From assembly GCA_938024995.1 (NCBI GenBank), contig CALJDU010000099.1, positions 1 through 46,810 of the forward strand: a stretch of 46,810 nucleotides of DNA. Direction: 5' to 3'. Positions 17,571 through 25,831 of the stretch are shown in pieces. The notes beneath the pieces were generated by a model that did no database searches, had not been told where the DNA came from, and worked only from the letters and a program-made list of their open reading frames with translations. The DNA comes from an uncultured bacterium (lineage in GTDB: Bacteria > Myxococcota_A > Polyangia > Polyangiales > Houyiibacteriaceae). The position numbers were made by a program, and so were the translations under genes. How positions within the stretch are numbered: the first letter of the stretch is position 1; each line of letters begins with the position of its first letter.

Positions 17571-18800
17571 GTGACGATCTACTGCCCCAGCTGCGGAAAG
17601 CCGAACACCGACGCCGCAACGAACTGTGTCTCCTGCAACCATGAGCTGAAGCCGCCCAGCGGCGGTGGGAGAGCCAAGTTTAAAGGCACCATGATGATGA
17701 CCGGGATCACTCCCGAGAAGATCGCGGAGGCCACGAAGGGCGCTCAACCGGCGACCCCCGCTCCTGCCGCGACTCCGCCGCCTGCGGCGACACCCGCTCC
17801 AGAACCCACGCACAAGGTGGCCCAAGGGCCAGCAATGGGTTTCGGCAAGACCATCACCGGCCCGATCTCGGGAATGCCCGGACCGGATGACGACACCTTG
17901 ATGGCTCCGTCTCCATTTCGGGATCCCTCGCCCGCGGAGTCTGCGCCAACGCAGGCGATCCCCGAGTTCTCGACTCCACAGCAGCCGCAGGGAGGCTTCG
18001 GATTCCCATCCACCCCGCAGGCCGATGTACCCGCCCAGCAGCCTGGGTTTGGCGAACCGGCTCAACCAAGTGGCTTCGGTGAACCCGCCGCGCCTCCGAG
18101 CGCTGGCTTTGGTGCGCCGCCCAGCGTCGGATTCGGTGAACCCGCCGCGCCGCCCAGCGCTGGATTCGGCGAACCCGCCGCGCCAAGCGCTGGCTTCGGT
18201 GAGCCGGCTCCTGCGGGTGGCTCTCCTTTTGGCGCGACCCCGCCCAGCAGCGCAGCCGGCTTCGGCGCAGCGCCTCCGATGTCTGGCGAACCCGCGGCTC
18301 CAGCAGGTGGCAGCAACAAGAAGTTGATCGTCGTCGCGCTCCTCGGGTGCTTCCTCATCTCATCGGCCGCGTGCGGGGGTGCCTACTGGTACTTCTCGAC
18401 CCGCGCCGAGAGCGCCCTCTCCAACCTCACCTCGCAGAGTCACCGCTTCCCCCTTTCGCTCGCGCTCTCGACGATCAAGGTCGGTTGCACGTCCGATCCG
18501 ACCGGCGCGGGCGCGGCCAACTTCGTGCTCCCGCAAGCCATGGAGAGCGTGCAAGGCCAGATCTGCGCGATCACGGAGCAGACGGTCACCGCCTTTGGTC
18601 AGAGCTGCGACGCGGGTTCTCCCTGCGCGAACTCCTCTCTTCTCGCGGGTTCACCCGACGAAGGGATCGCGACGCAGTTCAGCGTTGATGCGAACGCGTG
18701 CTCCGTTCACACGTCGGGCGAAGCGAAGCTCATCTGGTGCGAAACGGACAGCGGCGGGCGGATCGTCCTCGCGCAGAACCTCGCGTCGGTCGGCGGCTGA
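17571..18800 (+). CDS. Zinc-ribbon, Pro/Gly-repeat, single-pass membrane protein
   Basis: A 409-residue protein from a GTG start with AGAGG six bases upstream. Residues 1-25 form a zinc ribbon with C5-x2-C8 and C19-x2-C22. Residues ~28-245 are low complexity, rich in Ala/Pro/Gly, with repeated GFGEPAAPPSAGFG-type units in the second half. A transmembrane helix spans ~250-275 (LIVVALLGCFLISSAACGG), and a ~130-residue C-terminal domain with several Cys follows outside. This layout is common in Myxococcota proteins of unknown role. It heads a run of same-strand genes that leads to a two-component system. Confidence 0.75.
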   Translation: MTIYCPSCGKPNTDAATNCVSCNHELKPPSGGGRAKFKGTMMMTGITPEKIAEATKGAQPATPAPAATPPPAATPAPEPTHKVAQGPAMGFGKTITGPISGMPGPDDDTLMAPSPFRDPSPAESAPTQAIPEFSTPQQPQGGFGFPSTPQADVPAQQPGFGEPAQPSGFGEPAAPPSAGFGAPPSVGFGEPAAPPSAGFGEPAAPSAGFGEPAPAGGSPFGATPPSSAAGFGAAPPMSGEPAAPAGGSNKKLIVVALLGCFLISSAACGGAYWYFSTRAESALSNLTSQSHRFPLSLALSTIKVGCTSDPTGAGAANFVLPQAMESVQGQICAITEQTVTAFGQSCDAGSPCANSSLLAGSPDEGIATQFSVDANACSVHTSGEAKLIWCETDSGGRIVLAQNLASVGG

Positions 18801-18801
18801 G

Positions 18802-19161
18802 ATGTGGCGCGTCGAGTTTGACCCGACGCACCGCGAACTCACTGTTCGAATCGCGGACCACGCCACCCAGGCGGCGTTGACCCAGCTCGGGATCGCGCAG
18901 GCGGAGGCGCTCGAAGCGACCGGCAACGCGACGTTCCGCGTTCTCTACGACGTTCGCCACCTCTTCCCGCTCGAGCCCGACGAGGCGACGATGTTTCAAG
19001 ACATCAAGCGCGCCGCGACGGAGCTACCGAGCTGCGCGGGGGTCGTCGTTCTCTCCAACAGCCCAACGATCGCCATGCAGCAATACCGCACCCGGGTCGC
19101 CGCGGAGCTGGTGACCATGGACCTCGATGAGGTCGCCGCGTTCCTCGCGCGCGAGTCCTAA
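18802..19161 (+). CDS. Small cytosolic protein of unknown function (STAS-like look)
   Basis: A 119-residue protein beginning MWRVEFDPTHRELTVRIADH, one base after the stop of the zinc-ribbon gene. It has no signal peptide or membrane segment. The pattern beta (LTVRIA) - helix - beta (FRVLYDVRHL) - helix (ATMFQDIKRAA) - beta (GVVVLSNSP) - helix ending VAAFLARES resembles SpoIIAA/STAS-like folds, but I cannot confirm this from motifs. The close spacing suggests co-translation with its neighbour. The 99 bases after it hold no visible gene. Confidence 0.68.
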   Translation: MWRVEFDPTHRELTVRIADHATQAALTQLGIAQAEALEATGNATFRVLYDVRHLFPLEPDEATMFQDIKRAATELPSCAGVVVLSNSPTIAMQQYRTRVAAELVTMDLDEVAAFLARES

Positions 19162-19260
19162 GAGCCTTCAGACAGGCCGCCACAACTTCGCCACATCTCA
19201 GACGAACAATCGTCGCCTCCACGCGATGAGGCCGCCACGAATGATCGGTATCTCGTATGT

Positions 19261-20157
19261 ATGACGATCGAAAACCAGGCGACCCCGCCACCTAACGCGT
19301 CGGGGGACGCTCTACGACACGGCCCCCCCGCTTCTCTTCTGGAGGACGACCTCCCAGGCGAGGTGGCGGTTTCATCCATCCCCGACACTCCGGTCCTCAG
19401 CGACGACCTCGATGAGGGCACCGCCGAGCATGAGCGCGAAGCGGAAAACGCGGAGGTCAGAGCGGAAGCCGACTTGGACGCATCCGAAGAGATCTCGCGC
19501 GCCGCGTTCTCCGCCCCGCCCGACGCCAGTGTGTCGGCTATCGAGACCGCCCATCGCGTCGCGCAAGCGGACGGTTCCGAGACAGAGCGCGCCGACGCGT
19601 CGGTGGCCGAACCGAAAACGCTCACGCGATGGCTCCTTTACGGCGACTCGCATCGGCGCGACGAGCTCGCTGGTCGTTTCGCCTGCGGGCTCGCGTTGAT
19701 GGCGAGCTACGGGCTGGGGCTCAGCGTCACGGGCGGCCATCCGATTCGACACATCTTGGGTGTCCCGTCTGCGGCGCTCGCCGTGCTCGCGATCGGAGCG
19801 CCGTCGCTCTTCATCGCGCTCTCGCTCTTCAACGTTCCCATCGACCTACGCGCGATGCTCCGCGCGAACGCGAGCGCCATCGCCACGCTCGGCGCGATCC
19901 TCGCTGGGCTCACCCCCGCCATCACGCTCTTCGGTCTGACGAGCGGTCCCGGCAGCGCGATCTTCGTCGCCGCGGTTGGGCTCGTGCTCGGCTCAGTCGT
20001 CGCGGCCCATCGCTTCGTTCGCGACGTCACCGCGGAGACCCACGACAGCGCGACCACCGTCATGTCTTGGCTCGTCTGTGGCGGCTTCCTCTTCTTCACC
20101 GCGGTGCTCTCGCTCCGTGTCTGGATGTTCACTTTGCCGATCTTCGGAGGCGCCTGA
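19261..20157 (+). CDS. Membrane protein with acidic disordered N-terminus
   Basis: A 298-residue protein. The first ~125 residues are acidic and Ala/Glu/Asp-rich with no predicted fold. From ~135 onward there are about five transmembrane helices (FACGLALMASYGLGLSV, AALAVLAIGAPSLFIALSL, ATLGAILAGLTPAITLFGL, AIFVAAVGLVLGSVVA, WLVCGGFLFFTAVLSL). I do not recognise the family. Its stop overlaps the start of the next membrane protein (TGATG), implying coupled production and probably a shared complex. Confidence 0.7.
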   Translation: MTIENQATPPPNASGDALRHGPPASLLEDDLPGEVAVSSIPDTPVLSDDLDEGTAEHEREAENAEVRAEADLDASEEISRAAFSAPPDASVSAIETAHRVAQADGSETERADASVAEPKTLTRWLLYGDSHRRDELAGRFACGLALMASYGLGLSVTGGHPIRHILGVPSAALAVLAIGAPSLFIALSLFNVPIDLRAMLRANASAIATLGAILAGLTPAITLFGLTSGPGSAIFVAAVGLVLGSVVAAHRFVRDVTAETHDSATTVMSWLVCGGFLFFTAVLSLRVWMFTLPIFGGA

Positions 20158-20954
20158 TGACTCGCTCAATTAATGATCTCTCCAGCGCCTTGAGCGCCCT
20201 CCTCCGCTCTCCCGCGACCGTCGCGGAGGCCTGCCGCGACGATCGCGCTCTGGTTCACCTCGCGCGCGCTTCGCTCCTCTCGATCGTCTTCGGCGGCGTC
20301 GTCTTCGGCGCGGTGCTCGGCTCGTTCCGCGGCGACCTCCAGATCCTCTACTCCGCGATCAAGCTCCCGCTCGCCGTCCTGGTCAGCCTCGCGGTATGCG
20401 TCCCGGCGTTCCACGCGTTCGCCGCGGTGCTCGGTCGTCCCTGGCCGCTTCGCCAGATCATCGCGCTGGTCCTCGCGTCGGTCGCGCGTTCGTCGCTTGT
20501 CTTGCTCGCGCTCGCCCCGGTCGCGTGGCTCGGCATCGACGTCGGGCTCAGCTATCACCAAACCACGCTGGTCGCGGTCGCCGCGTACGGCATCGGCGGC
20601 GCGTTTTCCCTCGGCGTTCTCCTGCGCGGGCTCGGACGCGGCGCCGGTCAGCTCCTCACCACCTTCGCCTTTGCGGCGGTCTTCCTCGGGGTCGGCGCGC
20701 AAACCGCGTGGGGACTTCGCCCGTACCTCGGCCGTCCCGCGCAAAACGAGATTCCGTTCGTCCGCGACGCGGAAGGTGGGTTCGCCGACGCGATCGCCAA
20801 GTCCGCGCGTTCCTCGGTCGGCATCTACGACCGCCCGCGCTACGTCCCGGAGCAGGACTACGTCCCGGAGGACGCGACCTGGCAAAACACCCGCGACGTG
20901 AGCGACGTCCACGATATGCGCGACATCCGCGACGCCAGCGGGGCGACGTTTTGA
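20157..20954 (+). CDS. Polytopic membrane protein, Yip1-like look
   Basis: A 265-residue protein starting at an ATG that overlaps the previous stop by one base. About six transmembrane helices occupy residues ~35-190, including LPLAVLVSLAVCVPAFHAFA and LLTTFAFAAVFLGVGAQTAW. A hydrophilic tail follows with WGLRPYLGRP and PFVRDAEGGFADAIA, a segment reminiscent of a widespread family of bacterial Yip1-like/unknown membrane proteins. The C-terminal 40 residues are Asp/Arg-rich. The function is unknown. Its TGA overlaps the TTG start of the following gene. Confidence 0.7.
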   Translation: MTRSINDLSSALSALLRSPATVAEACRDDRALVHLARASLLSIVFGGVVFGAVLGSFRGDLQILYSAIKLPLAVLVSLAVCVPAFHAFAAVLGRPWPLRQIIALVLASVARSSLVLLALAPVAWLGIDVGLSYHQTTLVAVAAYGIGGAFSLGVLLRGLGRGAGQLLTTFAFAAVFLGVGAQTAWGLRPYLGRPAQNEIPFVRDAEGGFADAIAKSARSSVGIYDRPRYVPEQDYVPEDATWQNTRDVSDVHDMRDIRDASGATF

Positions 20955-21652
20955 CCGCGCTCGTCATCACCCTCTACCTCGCGGTCGGTCTGGCCGTGGG
21001 AGGCTTTTTGTCTCGGCGCGGTGGGAGCATGTCCGACGCGGTCGCGTGCGTGTTCATCTGGCCGCTCTGGGCGCCCTTCGCGTGGCAACCCGGCGAGCTC
21101 ACGAACGAGCCGGAGCACCTCGCGCGCTCTGCCCGGATCGCGCGCGCGCTGGACGAAGGCGTCGCCTCGATCGCGAAGACCCCGATGGCCTCGCTCCTTA
21201 CTCGAGAAGCCGCCGACACCATCTTAAGCGAGGTCGAGCGGGCCGAGCGTCGGCTTCATGAGCTCGACGCGATGCTCGCGCGACCGGAGCTGGATCTCGG
21301 TCGGGCGGTCCGTCGCGCGGAGGCGAGCGGAGCGACGCGCGGCTCCGCTCGGCTTCACCTTGAGAGCGTCGCGCAGCTGCGCAAGATGCGGAGCGCGGAC
21401 GCGCGCGCGCTGGAAGAGCTCGAAGACCTGGTCACCGCCCTCTCCTCCCAGCTCGCGCTGACCCGCTTCACCGGGTCGTCGCACGAGGGTCCCGATGGTA
21501 TCGTGACGCAAGTATGGGCCAAGGTAGAAGGTCTCGCGGGCGCGCTCACGTTGACCCAAGCAGCGACGCACGAGTCACACGAGGAAGCGCTCTTCGACGA
21601 CCCTCGCACCGCGGTCCATGCGACGCAGAACGAGGTGCACCATGGCGCCTGA
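20951..21652 (+). CDS. Membrane-anchored coiled-coil protein
   Basis: A 233-residue protein if read from a TTG start that overlaps the previous stop (TTGA). The first residues, TALVITLYLAVGLAVGGF, make a membrane helix only if this start is used. A second hydrophobic segment (VACVFIWPLWAPFAW) is followed by ~170 residues of charged heptad-like helices (EVERAERRLHELDAML, ALEELEDLVTALSSQL) suggesting a coiled coil. An ATG near 21030 is the alternative start. No family is recognised. It precedes the response regulator, whose possible earlier start overlaps it. Confidence 0.62.
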   Translation: MTALVITLYLAVGLAVGGFLSRRGGSMSDAVACVFIWPLWAPFAWQPGELTNEPEHLARSARIARALDEGVASIAKTPMASLLTREAADTILSEVERAERRLHELDAMLARPELDLGRAVRRAEASGATRGSARLHLESVAQLRKMRSADARALEELEDLVTALSSQLALTRFTGSSHEGPDGIVTQVWAKVEGLAGALTLTQAATHESHEEALFDDPRTAVHATQNEVHHGA

Positions 21653-21695
21653 TGCTTTTCCCAGCGCGGGCCACGGCCTGAGGAACACGACAACG

Positions 21696-22373
21696 ATGCA
21701 GCACATATTGGTCGCGGACGACGAGGCCCGGATCCGCGAGGTCGTCCAGTACGCGCTCGAGAAAGAGGGCTACTCCGTTGCGCTCGCGGAACACGGGGCC
21801 GACGCGCTCCGCGTACTCGCCGAGCGGCCCGCGGATCTCATCGTGCTCGACGTCATGATGCCGGAGATGGACGGGCTCGAGGTTTGCCGACGGGTCCGCG
21901 CGACCACCAACACGCCCATCCTCTTTCTCTCCGCCAAGGGAGAAGAGATCGATCGGATCATCGGGCTCGAAGTGGGCGGCGATGACTACCTGAGCAAACC
22001 GTTCTCGCCCCGTGAGCTCGTCGCGCGCGTCCGCGCCATCCTTCGCCGCACGGGAGCCGCGGAAGAAACGTCGACCAGCGGTGTGTTGACCTTTCGCGAG
22101 GTGCGGATCGATCCCGAGCGGCACGAGGTCCGTTCGGGGGACGCCATCATCAAGCTCACCGCCACCGAGTTCGGCGTCCTCGCCGCGCTCTACGAACGGC
22201 CCGGCGTCGTGCTCTCGCGGAGCCAGCTCATGAAGCGCGCCTACCCGTTCGACAACCACGTCACCGATCGCACGATCGACACCCACGTGCGCCGCATCCG
22301 CGCGAAGTTCCGCGAGCATGACGATCCGATCGAGACCGTCCACGGCGTCGGATACAAAGCCGCCGGCTCCTGA
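21696..22373 (+). CDS. OmpR/PhoB-family response regulator
   Basis: A 225-residue regulator beginning MQHILVADDE. The receiver has the acidic pocket D8-D9-E10, phosphoacceptor D52 in VLDVMMPEMDG and K101 in YLSKPFSPREL. Residues ~130-225 form a winged-helix DNA-binding domain (ATEFGVLAALYERPGVVLSR, DRTIDTHVRRIRAKF). An earlier in-frame ATG at 21642 has a good GAGG site and overlaps the upstream gene; it would add 18 residues before the usual receiver start. The partner kinase follows 46 bases downstream. Confidence 0.94.
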   Translation: MQHILVADDEARIREVVQYALEKEGYSVALAEHGADALRVLAERPADLIVLDVMMPEMDGLEVCRRVRATTNTPILFLSAKGEEIDRIIGLEVGGDDYLSKPFSPRELVARVRAILRRTGAAEETSTSGVLTFREVRIDPERHEVRSGDAIIKLTATEFGVLAALYERPGVVLSRSQLMKRAYPFDNHVTDRTIDTHVRRIRAKFREHDDPIETVHGVGYKAAGS

Positions 22374-22419
22374 CTGACTGACGAAGTACGCTCGTGACCT
22401 GCGCGCGAGACCCCAAGCG

Positions 22420-23982
22420 ATGTTCATGCACCTCATTCGCGCCCTCGGGCGCATCCGCGTACGCCTCCTGGTCGTCAACGTCGTGGTCGTGCTCGTCCCG
22501 GTGTTCGGCTTGGAGTTCGCGAACCTCTACGAACGTCAGCTGCTCGACGCGCTTGAGCGAGATATGCGCAACCAAGCGGTCCTGGTGCGACGGATGGTCG
22601 AAGAAGGTCGCGCGCACGGGGTCTCGATCGACGCACCGATCCACGAAGACGTCCTGCGGCGCGCTGCGGTCGACACCCGGATGCGCATTCGAATCGTCTC
22701 GCGGACCGGCGCCGTCGTCCTCGACTCACACGCCGAAGGTGCCCCCGAAGGCCCCGAGCCGCCGCCTCCTACGCTGATCCCCACCAGCATCTCGTCCGCG
22801 CGCGACCGCGTTTCCAGTTCCGTCTCGCGGCGATCGAGCTCCTATCGCGACGGCCCCAATCGCGACATCGTCGAACAAGAATCACCGCGCACCGGTGACG
22901 CCGCGCGATGGCCCCCGGTCGGTCAGCGTACGGAGGTCAAGGAGGCGCTCGAAGGCCGCCGCGGCTCTTACACACGCGTGCGCGATCGACACCCCGCGGT
23001 CTTGCTCTTCCTGGGTGAGCCGATCCGCATCGGGCGACGCACGATCGGCGCGGTCTACGTCGTCCGCTCCACTCAACCGGTTCTCGTTGAGCTCTACCGC
23101 ATTCGAACCGGGCTCTTGGTCGTCCTCGCGCTCGCCATGGTGTTCACCCTGCTCGTCACCTTGGCGCTCGCGTGGTCCATCAGCCGGCCTTTGTCGCGCT
23201 TATCTCGCGCCGCCGGCCGAATCGCGCGAGGAGAAAAGGACGTCGAGGTGCCGGTCGGTGGAGGCGGGGAGATTCAAGATCTCGGCGTCGCCTTCCGCTC
23301 GATGACCGAGAAGCTCGACCAGCGCATGCAGTACATCTCCGACTTCGCGGCAGACGTCGCGCACGAGTTCAAGTCCCCGCTCACCTCGATCCGCGGCGCC
23401 GCTGAGCTCTTGTCGGAAGGCGCAGCGGAGGACCCCGAAGCGCGGACCCGGTTCCTCAAGAACATCGATCTCGACGTCGCGCGCCTCGATCGATTGGTCT
23501 CGCGGCTGCTGGAGCTGTCGCGGATCGAAGCGAGCACCGCGCCTCAGGTCGCGGTCGATCTGAGCGCGCTGATCACGCGCGCCGCGGAGCGTCACGAAGG
23601 ACGAGTCGAGAGCACGCTCGAAGAGGCTCACGTCAACGGTCGCTCGGCCGATCTCTTCACCGCGATCCGGAACCTGCTCGACAACGCGGTGCGTTTCTCT
23701 CCGGATGACGCGATGGTCAGCGTGACGCTCGAGAAGCGCAGCGGCAACGCGATCCTGCGCGTGGCAGACCGCGGCAAGGGCGTCCCAGAAGGTGATCGGG
23801 AGAAGGTCTTCGACCGCTTCTTCACGACTGACTCCGCGCGAAATGGATCTGGGCTTGGCCTCGCGATCGTCCGGACGGTGATGGAGCAGCACGGGGGCCA
23901 GGTCACGCTCTCGGAGACCGAAGGGGGCGGCGCGACGTTCACCCTCGAGCTCCCCGCGCTCGGCGGCATCCGCAAAACGTAG
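22420..23982 (+). CDS. HAMP-domain sensor histidine kinase
   Basis: A 520-residue inner-membrane kinase. TM1 is ~16-32, a periplasmic sensor runs to ~230, TM2 is ~231-253, and HAMP follows (SRPLSRLSRAAGRIARGE). The H-box is DVAHEFKSPLTSIRG with H315. The ATP-binding domain has an N-box (NLLDNAVRFSPDD), G1 (VADRGKGVPEGD), an F-box (VFDRFFT) and G2 (GSGLGLAIV). The domain order matches CreC/ChvG-like kinases. The periplasmic part includes a Pro-rich patch (~111-121) and a Ser/Arg-rich stretch (~126-150). It sits just behind its cognate regulator. Confidence 0.94.
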   Translation: MFMHLIRALGRIRVRLLVVNVVVVLVPVFGLEFANLYERQLLDALERDMRNQAVLVRRMVEEGRAHGVSIDAPIHEDVLRRAAVDTRMRIRIVSRTGAVVLDSHAEGAPEGPEPPPPTLIPTSISSARDRVSSSVSRRSSSYRDGPNRDIVEQESPRTGDAARWPPVGQRTEVKEALEGRRGSYTRVRDRHPAVLLFLGEPIRIGRRTIGAVYVVRSTQPVLVELYRIRTGLLVVLALAMVFTLLVTLALAWSISRPLSRLSRAAGRIARGEKDVEVPVGGGGEIQDLGVAFRSMTEKLDQRMQYISDFAADVAHEFKSPLTSIRGAAELLSEGAAEDPEARTRFLKNIDLDVARLDRLVSRLLELSRIEASTAPQVAVDLSALITRAAERHEGRVESTLEEAHVNGRSADLFTAIRNLLDNAVRFSPDDAMVSVTLEKRSGNAILRVADRGKGVPEGDREKVFDRFFTTDSARNGSGLGLAIVRTVMEQHGGQVTLSETEGGGATFTLELPALGGIRKT

Positions 23983-24085
23983 CGCCCGGATCGCGGCGCA
24001 CTTGAACTATCATCGTCTCGCGCGGTCAGCGAAGGCGATGCCGTCACCGGTCGTCCGCGCGCCCCTCCAGTCGAGGCGAAGATCA

Positions 24086-25192
24086 GTGTTCAAGTCACGT
24101 AAAAACCGGAACCATGAGTTCACCGGCCCGGCGCGCGGGGATACCTATCGCGAGGGGCACCCTTCTGGTTGGTACCGCGTACTCGCGCTCGACGAGATGA
24201 AGCCCGGCGACGTGCGCGCGCTCGATTGCCTCGACAAGAACCTCGTCGTCTACCGGGGCCGCACGGACGGAAAGTACCGCGTGATGGACGCGCACTGCCC
24301 GCACCAAGGCGCGAGCCTGGCGGGGGGCGAAGTAAAAGGCGACAAGCTCGTCTGCCCCTTTCATCACTGGTGCTTTACCGGCGACGGCAAGCTCGCGAAG
24401 ATCCCCAACACCGATCGGCTCCCGCGCGTCGGCGTTCGCTCCTATCCCGTCCGCGAGCACTACGGGATGCTCTGGATGTTTCATGACGTCTCCGGAGAAG
24501 CGCTGGCCGAGCCGCCTTACGAGCCGGAACGCTTGCCCGATGTCGACGACGGAACCTTGGTCTACCGCGGCCAGTACGCGCCCGACGATGTCGGCATGCA
24601 CATCAGCGAGTTCGTCGAGAACAGCGTCGACTTCCAACACTTCGCGGTGCTGCATGGACAGATGACCCTGCCGTGGACCCAGATCAAAATTCCGGGCGTC
24701 GAGATTCAGCACGAGCCCGGTTGGGAAGTGGATGAGGAACATCCGCACAAGGCCTACTTCCTCGACTTCGCCTGCCTGAAGTGGCGCGGCAAAGCGCATC
24801 GCAGCTCGGGCGCCCACGCCAAGATCACGCTCTTCGGACCGGGCGGCACGGTCTGGTTTCGGTTCAGTCTCCCGGAGCTCGGCGATGTCTTGCTCTTCCA
24901 GACTCACCTTCCCAAAACACGCCTTCGTCAGCAGATCCGCTTCCGCTGGTACGCCGACAAGAAGGTCCCGCGACCGCTCGTCTGGTACGTCGTCGGCCAC
25001 TGGATCAGTCAATGGCGCGCCGACGTCGAGATCTGGGAGAACAAGGTCTTCCGCGAGCGCCCCGTGCTGATCCCGTTAGACGGCCCCGTCCACAAGATGC
25101 GCCGGTGGTACAAACAGTTCTACGAGTCGCACGTTCCTGAGGACGCGATCGCGAAGCCCGACCTGAGGCGACTCCCGGTAAAGAGCGACTGA
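24086..25192 (+). CDS. Rieske non-haem iron oxygenase, KshA/DAF-36-like
   Basis: A 368-residue protein from a GTG start with GAGG nine bases upstream; an ATG at 24002 would add 28 basic residues. The Rieske cluster ligands are C71-x-H73 and C90-x2-H93 (CPHQGASL, CPFHHWCF). The mononuclear iron site is in ENSVDFQHFAVLHG (D182, H185, H190). A hydrophobic segment PLVWYVVGHWISQW lies near the C-terminus. The family includes steroid 9-alpha-hydroxylase KshA and cholesterol 7-desaturases (Neverland/DAF-36), so a sterol or other hydrophobic substrate is possible. No reductase gene is nearby. A related oxygenase is encoded at 34754. Confidence 0.87.
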   Translation: MFKSRKNRNHEFTGPARGDTYREGHPSGWYRVLALDEMKPGDVRALDCLDKNLVVYRGRTDGKYRVMDAHCPHQGASLAGGEVKGDKLVCPFHHWCFTGDGKLAKIPNTDRLPRVGVRSYPVREHYGMLWMFHDVSGEALAEPPYEPERLPDVDDGTLVYRGQYAPDDVGMHISEFVENSVDFQHFAVLHGQMTLPWTQIKIPGVEIQHEPGWEVDEEHPHKAYFLDFACLKWRGKAHRSSGAHAKITLFGPGGTVWFRFSLPELGDVLLFQTHLPKTRLRQQIRFRWYADKKVPRPLVWYVVGHWISQWRADVEIWENKVFRERPVLIPLDGPVHKMRRWYKQFYESHVPEDAIAKPDLRRLPVKSD

Positions 25193-25252
25193 ATCGTCGA
25201 TGGGTCCACGCCCCAACTCGCCTTCATAACGCGATGACCACATGGTTCAACC

Positions 25253-25807
25253 ATGGACACGCTTCCCAAGTGGGCTCAACTCGCGCGATCATCATGGACG
25301 CACCGCGGAGCCGCGCGGCCGCCGTTCGCCGTCGCGCCTTCTGAGAACCAAGAGTCCGTCTGGGACTACCCGCGACCTCCAGCGCTCGTCGCAGATGATC
25401 GGGAGGTACGCATCGAGCTTGATGGGGTGGTGATTGCGCGAACGCGCGCGAGCCTTCGCCTGCTGGAGACCTCGCACCCGCCGACGTTCTATCTCCCGCG
25501 CACCGACATCGACATGGATCATCTTCGCGCTGCGGGACGCGGATCGCGTTGCGAATGGAAAGGCGACGCGAGCTACTTCGACGTCTCCGCGGGAAACGCC
25601 AAGCGTCCACGCGCGGCCTGGTCGTACGAGAACCCCTTCGGTGACTTCCTCCCGCTCGCCGGGCACCTCGCGTTCTACGCCAGCGCGCTCTCGTGTTTCG
25701 TGGACGAAGAGCGCGTGCGCCCGCAGCCCGGAGGCTTTTACGGCGGCTGGATCACCGACGAGCTCGTGGGTCCGTTCAAAGGCGAGGCGGGGTCGGGCGG
25801 GTGGTGA
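25253..25807 (+). CDS. DUF427 domain protein
   Basis: A 184-residue protein. It matches the DUF427 pattern: a first strand VRIELDGVVIARTRASLRLLE, then HPPTFYLPRTDIDMDHL, then CEWKGDASYFDVSAG and AWSYENPF. The C-terminus has ERVRPQPGGFYGGW. DUF427 proteins are small, cytosolic and of unknown catalytic role. No signal peptide is present. It lies 60 bases after the Rieske gene on the same strand and converges on the haloperoxidase-like gene. Confidence 0.85.
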   Translation: MDTLPKWAQLARSSWTHRGAARPPFAVAPSENQESVWDYPRPPALVADDREVRIELDGVVIARTRASLRLLETSHPPTFYLPRTDIDMDHLRAAGRGSRCEWKGDASYFDVSAGNAKRPRAAWSYENPFGDFLPLAGHLAFYASALSCFVDEERVRPQPGGFYGGWITDELVGPFKGEAGSGGW

Positions 25808-25831
25808 GCGGGCCGTCGGCGGTCGTCGCCG

